From positions 310,001 to 374,000 of the forward strand of contig JAQGDQ010000161.1 of assembly GCA_030141605.1 (NCBI GenBank): a DNA stretch of 64,000 nt. The letters are read 5' to 3'. Origin of the DNA: Tubiluchus corallicola (lineage: Eukaryota; Priapulida; Priapulimorpha; Priapulimorphida; Tubiluchidae). The notes under the pieces were generated by a model, which was given only the letters and a program-made list of their open reading frames with translations, made no database searches and was not told the origin of the DNA. The position numbers and the translations under genes were made by a program. Shown piece by piece: positions 1 to 10,274 of the stretch (position 1 is its first letter; every line of letters begins with the position of its first letter).

Positions 1-203
1 GATACTGTAAGTACACAATCTGTCAAAAAATGTAAAATGAACAAGAGAAGGAACCACACATGAGTTCAATTCTAGGTTTTGATTTCACTGTAAAGAAAAA
101 AAAGAAGTACACAGCAAAGCGTCACATGCCAAGGCAGTTCAAGGCCTCGCAGAAGGTCAGCCAATACACGGGGATGTCAAGCAAGCGCAAACGTCCAACG
201 TAG
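1..203 (+). CDS. 3' end of an unrecognised gene, basic C-terminus (partial)
   Basis: Bases 1-6 end in a good splice donor (gtaagt at 7). The last exon would begin at 76, after the acceptor ending ttctag, and run to the TAG at 201-203. The codon phase fits (one base before the intron, two after). The readable end starts FDFTVKKKKKYTAKRH and finishes SSKRKRPT. It is very rich in lysine and arginine, as in nucleolar or RNA-binding proteins, but I do not recognise the family. Most of the gene lies left of the window. The acceptor has only a modest pyrimidine tract, so the exon start is less certain than the stop codon. Confidence 0.45.
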
Positions 204-507
204 TATTAATTAATTCAAATTATGGTTTGTTAGCCAATTGTAGTCTCTTCATTATTTATGGCAACAAAATTTGTGAAATTATCGTATTTTATTTTTACGT
301 TTAATGAATTAGTCTGTAAAACCTTTTGGGGTTTATATATTAGGTCTACGAATTATTCCAAAGTTTCTCACTAAAATTTAAACACTAAAACTACTTTGCA
401 CTATTTACGCATAAATCGTGAACTTCAATCTAAAACTCCTTACAAATTCGATCATGCGATTTCAACGTTGCCAAGATGGCGAAGCAATAGCATCATTCTT
501 CGTCCTC

Positions 508-575
508 ATGGGCAATTGTCATCAACCAGTGGCCTACGACCGCCACGACGCTCACAATCATGTACGGGGGTATAC
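508..575 (+). repeat. Direct repeat copy 1 (68 bases)
   Basis: This segment starts atgggcaattgtcatcaacc and ends ggtatac. It recurs in the same orientation at 1363-1430 with about five differences. The two copies bracket the retroelement remnant at 715-1270. Confidence 0.8.
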
Positions 576-714
576 CGGTATGCACTGACTAGTTATGGAT
601 TACTGACTAGTTACTGGGGATTAGTAACTGAAATTGGCACATGGCCTCTAAAACATAAAGTGAATTATAGGAGACAGATGTTCTATCGGAATTTACCGAT
701 TAGTAAACTAAGGA

Positions 715-1270
715 GATTAACATCACAGAGGTACTCGAAATGCAAATAAACAGCGCACATGAAAGGTCATGGTATAATGAAGTAGTTGAGGCTGCAAAAG
801 AATATACCATAAATGCTAACAAAGAAAGGGCAAAGGTCATGAAAAAGTCTGAATAGAAAAAAGAAATAAAGAATAAGATTGAATGTTTTATAAAGAATGA
901 ATGTGCAGAAAAATGTAGGAGCAGCATTAAATTAAGATTTTTAAAACAAACCGAGTGGAAACGACAAAATTACATAGACACGTGCAAGCCAGAAGAGGTT
1001 AAAGATATATTAAAAATAATACTGAATATGATTAAAGTTAAAAGAAACTACAAGAATGAGTTTAAGGATCAGTTATTATGCCCAGTGTGTGGGGAAGATG
1101 ATGATACTACTGAACATATGCTTAAATGTGGCAGATATGGAGAATGGAAAAAATTTTGAACTCAGATATATTAATGAACAGTGAAAAGGAAGCAATGCTA
1201 GAAATCAGAAATCTAGTGAACGAATGCATGGAATACAGGATAAAGACAAATAAACACATTAAAGTGGGAA
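715..1270 (+). mobile_element. Decayed non-LTR retrotransposon, C-terminal end of ORF2
   Basis: The plus strand reads as a broken protein with stop codons. It includes KLRFLKQTEWKRQNYID and then CPVCGEDDDTTEHMLKCG, which fits the zinc-binding Cys-x2-Cys-x(n)-His-x4-Cys segment found near the C-terminus of many LINE ORF2 proteins. Lysine-rich stretches flank it. An in-frame stop near 854 and others after the zinc motif show it is dead. The clade cannot be fixed from so short a piece. Confidence 0.6.
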
Positions 1271-1362
1271 AAGACAACTAAAAGATCAGCGTTATAGAAA
1301 AATAGACTTTGCACCCTATAAAGGTGTCCGCCTCTGATAGGTGGAGAGAGTCGAATATTGCA

Positions 1363-1430
1363 ATGGGCAATTGTCATCAACCAGTGGCCTACGACCACCA
1401 AGACACTCACAACCATGTACGGTGGTATAC
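1363..1430 (+). repeat. Direct repeat copy 2 (68 bases)
   Basis: Same-orientation partner of 508-575, about 63 of 68 bases identical by eye, lying just right of the retroelement remnant. Confidence 0.8.
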
Positions 1431-1558
1431 TACTAGTGTGCTATTTTCAATATTACATTATTGCTACTGTTACTCAACCACCATGAGTACTGACTAACAG
1501 TCAAATGACTAGCCATCTTAACTTCGTCTCACTACTGGCCATATCTCTGTGACTTAAG

Positions 1559-1826
1559 TAGTAACTGTTCAGAAGCCCTCCCAAATACAGCCTCTTCTGG
1601 AGCACTACTGCTTATCACCACTCCCTGTCAATAGCCTGCTTTTCCAAAGCTTATTATTATTCAACATTCTTTGCTTTGTCAGTTGTCACTTCATTGTAAT
1701 ACTTCTTTTTTGCAGTGCTGTATACTTAACTGGAGCAGTAACTGCTGAGAATCATTCCAAAATATAGCCGCTGCTCTGCAGCAATACTGCTTATTAACAT
1801 CGCCTGTGCACAGCCTAATTTTGTTC
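1559..1826 (+). repeat. Degenerate tandem duplication, about 179-base spacing
   Basis: The segments starting at 1559 and 1738 both begin agtaactg. They share the order actactgcttat or atactgcttatt, then cctgt and agcct, with scattered differences. This is an old local duplication with no coding content. Confidence 0.45.
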
Positions 1827-3186
1827 TGCATTCTATCCTTTCATAGCCTGTTAATTGCATGACCTGGTCCACCATAGCCCAACCACAATGACCTTCTCCA
1901 CCACAGTTTTACAGATGACGAACACTTCACAATGAGAAATTAAAGCATTATACCGAAACAAAAATTCAAGTATAACACTTAAACCAAATAAAACTAATAA
2001 CTATGTACTCCTTTTAAAGTATTCTGATAATACTTGGAAAACTTGTAATCCATTGATAAGTGAAGTTGTTATCTACAAGTACAAGGATGAAATAAACCTG
2101 ACAAAAGTTAACTGTTCAGCCTTTAATTATGTCTGAATGTCTGAACACAACATGAAGTGTTAAGTTGCATATTTTTGCATTATAGAATATTTGTACGAAA
2201 CAAATACAATAAATTTTAATTTGTAAAAAAACAGCTCAGCACTAATAAGATCCAAATTCCAATTAGATAACTTATTTATTTACATAAAAGAGGCAGCACA
2301 GCAAAAGTACAAGTTGCCATAATTATTTTTAGAAAAGGCAGTCTCAGTTGAGTAAAAACGCAATGATCAAGTATAACTTAAATGTGATAACAATACAGCA
2401 ACAACAATAATTAAAATGGTAATGTACTATACTACGTTATTTAGGTAAAAAATTACAATATCTTCTAATGAGTTGTACAAATGATATACTAAGATACCTT
2501 TTAACCATGTTTTCTTGCCCAATGCAACTCATGTGAGAAGCCTTATTAATTTCACTAGATTTGACAGCTAAGCACATGAAAATTATGACAAAGTTGCAAA
2601 CATAAACTTTAGCTGTTCATAGAAGGTAGAAATTTATAATAATGCACAAACTATACAGAACTTTCTAAACCTCACAGCACAACAATATTTCAAAAAGGTA
2701 CATAAAATAAGCCTTGCAACAATAAAACTGCTACAACCCAATTACAGAAACACACATAAATGCACTTCTAGTACATACATCTAGAGTTCATCTTTAGCTC
2801 ATAAAATTTATGTGATTCAGGTAAGTGAGGTAAGCAAATGCATATGAATACTCATTGTTGATGTAAAGAGCATTACTAATGCTAATACTACAGATTACTC
2901 GTCAGAATTTTGTATGTTTATTAAAATATAAACATGTTTCAATCAACACAAATAACTTACTCAAACAAAATTTTATGAAAACTAATCAAACTGCTATACA
3001 CTTATGAATTAAAACACAAACAATTTTAGTGAATAAATATGGAATTAATGTGACAAAATGGGCATGTCGAGATACTTTTCAATAATTTCACAGTTTTTGC
3101 TACAAAAATCTGGCAAACATATCACAGAAGCTTGTTCATATCAATATGTCATTATAAAATAATACTAGTTCTCATTCCCAGAAATA

Positions 3187-6100
3187 CTATCTTCGCCTTG
3201 TTCCACCGAATCCAGATGCTGTTCTAGTCCCCGTGCTACCGCCAAATGATCCACCGCCACCAAAACTACCTCCTCCTGACCCCCACCCAGAGCTACCTCC
3301 CCAACCTCCACCCCATGTTCTGCGTCCTGGATGGTGGTAATTATATCCACCATGCCTACAGTGATAAAAAATAATAAATTAACAAAAATATACAGTAAAA
3401 TGCATATATATATATGAATATTTGTTATCTCACAATAAAAAAATTTAATTGAAGGGACATTTCAGCTACGTACTAATGGCTATCATGAGACCACAAAATG
3501 ATATTTCTTGAAGAGAAAGATCGTCATCTAAAGCTAAAACTTTTCTCTAATTAGTTAAAAGATGATCGTTCATTAAAATAAATAAAATGTATAATCATGG
3601 GGCATTAGATCATTAAAATAAATAAAATGTATAATCATGGGGCATTAGATCAGACAATTTTTCTGCAATATTCGGTGTCTTTTTAGGCAATAACAAATAT
3701 TGCAGTGCACACAAACAAAATTAGTCATAATTTTTTTAAATCAAAAAGAGAATTTCTTTAATGGTTACTGTTACTGTTAATGCAAAAAAAGCTTACCAAC
3801 ATACTGTAATTCAAATCTAAATTTCTTACAACAGAGATTTTTTTGTTGTTTTCTGGCCTCATTTTGATTTCTGTATACCACTTATAAAAACATCAAACAT
3901 TTTTTTTGTTTAAAGATGACAAATTAATAAAGTATCAATAATAATAAATACACAAGTTCACATATTACAAAAATTTTAAAATGTACACATTTGTAGCAAA
4001 CTTAAATTTTCATAACTTATGAGCTACGTTACCCTCTATTGCCAAACAAGTATCCAAGTGCACCACCAGTTGCTAAACCGCCCCAGAATCCTCCCAAGCC
4101 ACTCCCACCTGTGGCTGCACCCATATTTTGCCCACAACTTGCACCTAGTAAAATGAAAAGCAAAACTAACTATATATTTACATTCTATTTTATGAGAAAG
4201 TTAATACCAATACAAATATCATCACAGCATCTAGATAGCCAAATTATTAACATTTAGAGTTATAAAAATTTTGAACTCATTTCAAAATTTTAGTTGTTTA
4301 AAAAAAACAAAATTTCCAACTCAAAAGAGTCTCTAAGAATATGATGTAAGTATATGAAATATAAAATGAAAAAGAGTTCAACTTAAAATGTAAATAGGTA
4401 CCTTGAGTATAATCCTGCCTAAACCCATACGGAGGAGGGCTACCGCTACCGGAGCTATAACCTCCACCTCTATAGCGAGAGTCTCCACTGTCGGGATAAT
4501 CGCCACTATCGGGACTATAAGCATGCTGGGATACACAGCTTCTATAGATTCCATATCCAATAAGTCCAATTATGACTATCATGATTAGATCACCAAATGC
4601 GGATTTTGAAGATTTCTTGTAATGGCTAAAATGACAAAGTTGACAAAAATTATGCAACTGTGCATTGAGAGATAACTAGTTTCTCAGACATTAAATTATT
4701 TTGAGAAACTGCAGTCCACTGCAACACCAAAAACATGACACTGCAACGCCCAACACCAAAATTCAATGAATTTTTGCAATTAACTGTTACAAAAATGGCA
4801 ATTCCATTTAAATTAACTACAGTGTTTTCAGATAAAAAAGACTGATATTTGCTTTTGTTAAGAGTTAAAAAACAGCTAGATAAATACAGTTGTCAAGTAC
4901 AAAATAAATATACACAGTACAATATAAAGGCCACACGAACCTATCATATCCATGATTATGCTGGGAAGAGGTGTAATAAGGTTCATTGTACTGATTATGC
5001 CTGTTTTGTTGTTGATACCCTTCTTTAGTAAGCTCTAACGTGTATTCAAGCTAAATAAACAAAAACCAGACATTTCAGTAAGCTAACAAAAATACAGACT
5101 ATTAAAAACACCTGTAGATGGTAAATTATAGTTCTATCTTATTAGAACACTAGCTACAAAATGTTTCCATTTTACCATGAAAATAGCTCTATTTTAAAGT
5201 GTACTTTACATTACCAAGGTGAAGTTATCTATTAACCTCTTAATGAAGTGCACAAACAGTACGAGAATAATGTATATACTTCATACTTCACAGCACTGTA
5301 GAAACTAAATAAAATGTCAAGTAGTTCTAACTTACTCCGCATGAACCTTTCAAAATGTAGGGATCATTGGGATGATCATAGCCTTCACAAATCACCTCAA
5401 CCGATCCAAACCTGTAGGCATTATCCATATCTGCTTTACATTCCCACTGTAAAATTATGTGAATAAATTTTATTAACAAAATACACTGATATGAATATTA
5501 TTTCAGTAACAGGGCATTTTTGGACAAATAACAGTAAATTATAATACATTTAACATAGCTGGTTATGACTGTAATTAGCTATAAAACATATCAAAAGTAT
5601 GATCACAGAAATTTCCAGATATCCCGAACTAAGCAAAGGACAATTCACTTAGCATGTTGCGTTTATTTTACTATTATCACTTAAACATAGAAAAATAACA
5701 AAGAAAATTTGCAAAAAGCTGTCTACAAAGCATAAAGTTAACTTCTCCTACCACTGAATACAAATTATCAGGCGTGGTTATAGCCGCCATTCACTTGAAA
5801 ATTATGACGTAACTGGTCGACTTTATGACTTTTTGTAAGTGCATCATGGCTTTCCTCAAGTGTGAGCCACTTAAACTAATTTAAACTTTTGCAGCTTACC
5901 TAACATGCACGCAAAAATATCATAATATCAAATCTGATTTTTTGTAAAAACTTTTTATACCTTTCATGGAAATTAACAGTGAGCTGCTTTTCATCAGTTG
6001 ATGAAAGACATCATTGATGGAAAAATTGGCATTCAAAATGGGAGTGCCCAAATGTGAAATGATCGAGACTTTAAAGTGATTTTATTAATTAGAGGAGTCA

Positions 6101-8939
6101 CATATCACATTTAATAATAAATCCTTCTAACATTTTTCTTAACACTGAAATAATCGTAACTTTCTGCAAGGCTTTAATACTAATCATGACAGTTGGTATC
6201 AAGCTAACATTAAAAAACATCTACCCATTTGAAAAAAATAAAATTGACATTGTCATTTTTTTAGGACAGAATGACAAAGAAGTTCACATGGTCAAGGACA
6301 CGAAACACGAACCACAATGTTAGATAGATGTACATTGATTATGTGAACTAAAGAGCTGGGATAAAGTACAGCAACATACCTGCACATCATAACCATCAGA
6401 ACCACGATTATAGCACTGCACAACATAAGGAACATACTGATTAGCAGCTGATCCACCTACACACTTCAACTGAAAAAAAATTATTAAACACTAGTTAACA
6501 GTTGTAAATAATGCAGCTAAGGAATAAGAAAACTTATTTTGGTGCCATTTGTGCATTTATAGCTTCCTCGTGATTTAATTACATTTAATCCTTACAATAA
6601 TTATACTTTACAATTTCTTATTTATATGCGTCCAAACCTACTGTTTAGTCAATGATTACTTGCTCCTTTAGAAATGACTAGAAACAGTTAACTAATATGT
6701 GTTTGACCAGTGGCACGTGTATACACTGCGGAACTGCAGCACCCCTATTTTCACTAGATATTATCGACAACATTCAATATAATGAGTATTTTTTCTTTAA
6801 TTCTTTCTTCATACTTGTACATTATATAATTCTTAAACTTAACATCAGTAGCCAATCCCTAATTCATGAAAAAATGACAAAAATGCTTGTATGGAACCGC
6901 GTGTTCCACAGTTCCAGCAACGCTATATTTGGCTGTTGTGCACACGTGTTCAAGATAAGAAGCTGCATGCAAGGTAGAGACAGCACAGTCGCTCATGCAG
7001 TGCCGACCCTGTTGTGCAAATGTACGGCAGTGTTTCTTTTTGACTAAATTTTCTTTTTACACAATATTAAAACAATGGCTAAAAATTTTCTGAAGGTGCA
7101 CCCCACAAATTTTAACTCGAGCCGCAACAGCGTTTGACAGACAAATGTTATGCAGATGCTAATGATAAATGAACCTTCACTATCGAGCGTGAAGTGATCC
7201 AGATGCACTGACTTGCAATGCTACCAATAAGACAAAAGGATATGCACAATGCAGCATAATCTATTGTAAAACATCACTGAGCCATCGATATTTCATTCAA
7301 AAGCAAGTCAAATACCTGGGGAACTGGGTTTGACCTGCGTCCAGTAGTCATCTGTCCATGGCGTAAAGTTAGAACCTTCACATCCTCCAGCAAGATCTTA
7401 TCTTGATTACCACCTAAAGTATTGAGAACAAAGCTGCAAAAATTATTTGGTGATAGGTATACAAAAAAAAAATTGTCAGTAGAGCAGTTTCGGTTATAAT
7501 TTATAAGTCTGGCAATACCTCATAAAATTTAGCAGTAGGCCTAAACCTTCGCAAAATTGGTAGATATATTCATTGATGTCTTGGTTATAAAGTAACTACT
7601 CATTATTTTGCTAGCAAAATGTTTCCATCTCAGTACTGTGGTACTAGAAGGCATCCTTACAAAATCAAGAAGAGAGCAGCCTCCAATAGATGGAGTAGAA
7701 AATGGGAGGTTCTTTCGACACAGGTGGTTGACGAATTGAATAAGTTACCCGAAAATGTAATTCAATGCCACTAACACTTCTGTGTTTAAATCCCGATTAA
7801 ATTGATATTGGTAGCACAACCCAGAAAAGTTTGTCGATCCTAGTGTCGCAAACGCTTAATTTTATTACGATGAATGGTTGATTTTTATTCTTCAAAATTT
7901 TTTCTCTGATTTTAACGATTTAACTTAATGTTTTTAACTTTCTAATTTTATGTAGAAAGTTTGAATTTTTGTAAAAATAGGCAGGAGAGCAAAACTTGGG
8001 AAACTGAATGCCCTAATTTAATTTGTAGCAATTTTCTAAATGTATACATGTACTTTTACTTTTATATCGAAAACAAGGCAAGTAATAAAAATAATCTCAT
8101 AATTATTGATGAATATTACATTTTTACAATGATGATGAAATAAGAGTAGTTAGTACATGTTTACTAATAAAGATTTATAGGTCTATCATAAGAGACCTAC
8201 GTTTTAGTTCTACATTTTAGTAACGAGAAAAGAAATTACAACATGATTACATTAAATGTATACGTTAAGTCTAATACAAAAACACTTTAGACAGACCTAT
8301 TATACTGTGTCCATGGTCATCTTCGATAATGAGCAAAGGAGCAACATAGCGACTGTCAGTGCCATGTGACTCCTGGCTAGCTAGGCCTTTGGCACAGATA
8401 AATTACTATATATAGATCTATGAAAGAAGCCTAATTTAGCTAATTACAGACACATAGATTTGAATGACAATTACATTGGTAATTTATTACCATGCAAATT
8501 TAACACTACATTTACATTCAAGAACTAGTTTGCAAGGGCAGATCCATGGAAACAGCGTAAAAACACTAATTCTATATATGTCATACTCGCGTAGTTCTCG
8601 ACACCTAGACTGCCTCAATGGCAGCAAGATGTTTTGCAATACAGTCCATGATCATGCAGTACTGTTGCTTCTTTTAATATAGAAATCAAAGAAAATAAGA
8701 GAAGTTTACAAGATATTTATCAGTTCTATCCTTCAATGGTAATGGTATATTAGCATAAAAATCTTTAATATCAAAAAAAGCAAAGAACCATCTAAGCGTA
8801 ATAATGCCATTTAAAGAAATACGCCTAATGTAAAAAACCACTTACTGAAGCCAAAGGCACCAATCGCTAGACCCGGCAGCAAAGCCAGTAAAAAAGAAAG
8901 ACAACACAGAGAAAAACAGCTGTTCATCGACATCCTCAT
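3187..8939 (-). CDS. SARAF: SARAF (TMEM66), store-operated calcium entry-associated regulatory factor
   Basis: SARAF is an ER membrane protein that promotes slow inactivation of store-operated calcium entry by acting on STIM. Minus-strand exons, 5' to 3': 8842-8939, 7316-7433, 6380-6469, 5336-5446, 4941-5050, 4402-4625, 4033-4144 and 3187-3355. The sum is 1,032 bases, 343 residues, close to the mammalian length. A signal peptide (CFSLCCLSFLLALLPGLAIG) comes first. The luminal domain has the family pattern ILLEDVKVLTLRHG, LKCVGGSAANQ, DGYDVQWECKADMDNAYRFG and ICEGYDHPNDPYILKGSCG. One membrane segment lies at about residues 188-203 (DLIMIVIIGLIGYGIY). The cytosolic tail is Ser/Pro/Gly-rich, with FWGGLATGGALGYLFG and the family ending TRTASGFGGTRRR. 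Uncertain points: an in-frame ATG at 8963 would add eight residues. The exon 1 donor that keeps frame is gtggtt (8841-8836) rather than the better-looking gtaagt three to four bases earlier. Confidence 0.93.
3571..3650 (+). repeat. Perfect 40-base tandem duplication
   Basis: Two identical 40-base units, 3571-3610 and 3611-3650, both beginning cattaaaataaataaaatgt and ending ggcattagat. They lie in the last intron of SARAF. Full identity points to a recent duplication. Confidence 0.95.
5615..6180 (+). repeat. Dispersed repeat family R1, copy A
   Basis: The stretch containing gcataaagttaacttctcc, then ggcattcaaaatgggagtgc and ttctaacatttttcttaaca, recurs inverted at about 16570-16990. Its right-hand part recurs directly at about 17480-17690. 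It lies in SARAF intron 3. It has no long reading frame, so it is probably a non-autonomous element; I did not find its exact ends. Confidence 0.6.
7434..8841. other. SARAF intron 1
   Basis: About 1.4 kb, AT-rich. It holds a LINE C-terminal remnant at 7640-7800. Otherwise I see no exon-like or structured sequence. Confidence 0.6.
7640..7800 (+). mobile_element. LINE ORF2 C-terminal remnant
   Basis: The plus strand reads KKRAASNRWSRKWEVLSTQ and then VVDELNKLPENVI, followed after a frame slip by FKSRLN. This matches the usual end of many LINE ORF2 proteins (a basic segment, then a valine-rich run ending LP, then an F-K-x-x-L segment). The stop and frame slip show it is inactive. It sits antisense within SARAF intron 1. 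Confidence 0.6.
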
Positions 8940-8963
8940 GCAGTTATATTTATTATATCCCAT

Positions 8964-10274
8964 GTCCCTTTTGGACACGAAATTGCGCTGGAAACAAATC
9001 GTATTTCGACTTAGTTAAACTTGTACACTACAGTAGTGATTGTACGAATACCGAGTCTGAAATTGACCACTGCTAAGACTAGTTTCAATAATAACTGATG
9101 AATAATAATTGTCGAGAATACTTAAATAATAATTGTTAATCTAAAACCGCGGAATTTTGCACAATCGTCTATACATCCAACGACTCAGCTATTGACAGCT
9201 AAGCAAAAACATTTAACGATGATTCAAGTCATTCAATTCTAATTTCTAAAAAATCATCACGTTGCACTTGTCAACAATGCCTAGGAACGCAAACATGATT
9301 TAGCAATCCGTTCTGAAATAGTGCCAATTAAATAAAAAAATATATATCCAGCAAAGTTATATTTAGTAACCAAATAAAATTTTTTACAAAAACGGACGTT
9401 CACTTCTCAAGTTTATTATCACTAACGACAATAAACCATTTATTAGGGTAATAAATTGTAAAAGGCGACACGTCAGCTTAACGCGCCATAATTTAACGAA
9501 CTATTTTACATAATGGCAGCGCCCTGGTAGGTCAAAAAATGCTGCGCTTTTATGTGATGTGGACATATGATGTTTCTATTGATTGAGCTGTGACTAGAAT
9601 TCTACTTATTCAAATTTCGTAAAGGTTTCAGAAAACAAAATGCTTTATTGAAACCAAAGTTCCGGTCTTCTCTACTTTAGTTTAACCTGTATTTTCAAGT
9701 TCCAGCTACGTGTACAATTTATTTATACAAGGCTGAACTACAGACAGTAAAAACTGAACAACAAAAGGAAATTGGTGCTTTTCAAAAGCGTCTGTATGAG
9801 CTGTGACTAGAATTCTACTTATTCAAATTTCGTAAAGGTTTCAGAAAACAAAATACTTTATTGAAACCAAAGTTCGGGTCTTCTCTACTTTAGTTTAACC
9901 TGTATTTTCAAGTTCCAGCTACGCGTACAATTTATTTATACAATGCTGAACTACAGACAGTAAAAACTGAACAACAAAAGGAAATTGGTGCTTTTCAAAA
10001 GCGTCTGTACAGAAGCTTATAGGTGTCAAATAGCCTAACAGAATACCTATTGATGATTTGTATGATTGATGATGACCTGGGCAAACATTCTGCCACTATC
10101 CATCACAGGTCTTATTTAAGTACAGATAGGGATTTCAGTCTTCTTGACAAGTACCCGTGTAGCATCTGTTGTTCTAATCACAACATCAAGTGCGTTTTGT
10201 TCTAATACATCAAGTACTAATAAATGTGAATTTTGCAGAAATGACTGATCTTTACAACTCATTTTGTGAGCACC
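8964..10274. promoter_or_regulatory. Shared upstream region of SARAF (-) and the F-box gene (+)
   Basis: The two genes diverge from this 1.3 kb gap, so both promoters should lie here. I see no clear TATA box. The main feature is a 213-base direct duplication (9584-10009) ending about 265 bases before the F-box ATG. A CG-containing patch (about 9465-9550) lies nearer the SARAF side. Assigning a promoter is inference from gene orientation. Confidence 0.4.
9584..10009 (+). repeat. 213-base tandem duplication
   Basis: Two head-to-tail units, 9584-9796 and 9797-10009, each from tgagctgtgactagaattct to cttttcaaaagcgtctgta. Only about four single-base differences are visible. It lies directly upstream of the F-box gene. 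Confidence 0.95.

Larger units (their letters stand above)
204..3186. other. Intergenic region with retroelement debris
   Basis: This stretch separates the basic-tail gene from the 3' end of SARAF. It holds a decayed non-LTR retroelement tail (about 715-1270), a 68-base direct repeat on either side of that remnant, and a degenerate tandem duplication near 1559-1826. From about 1900 to 3186 the sequence is AT-rich, without a convincing reading frame. The part nearest 3187 is probably the 3' untranslated region of SARAF. Confidence 0.5.
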
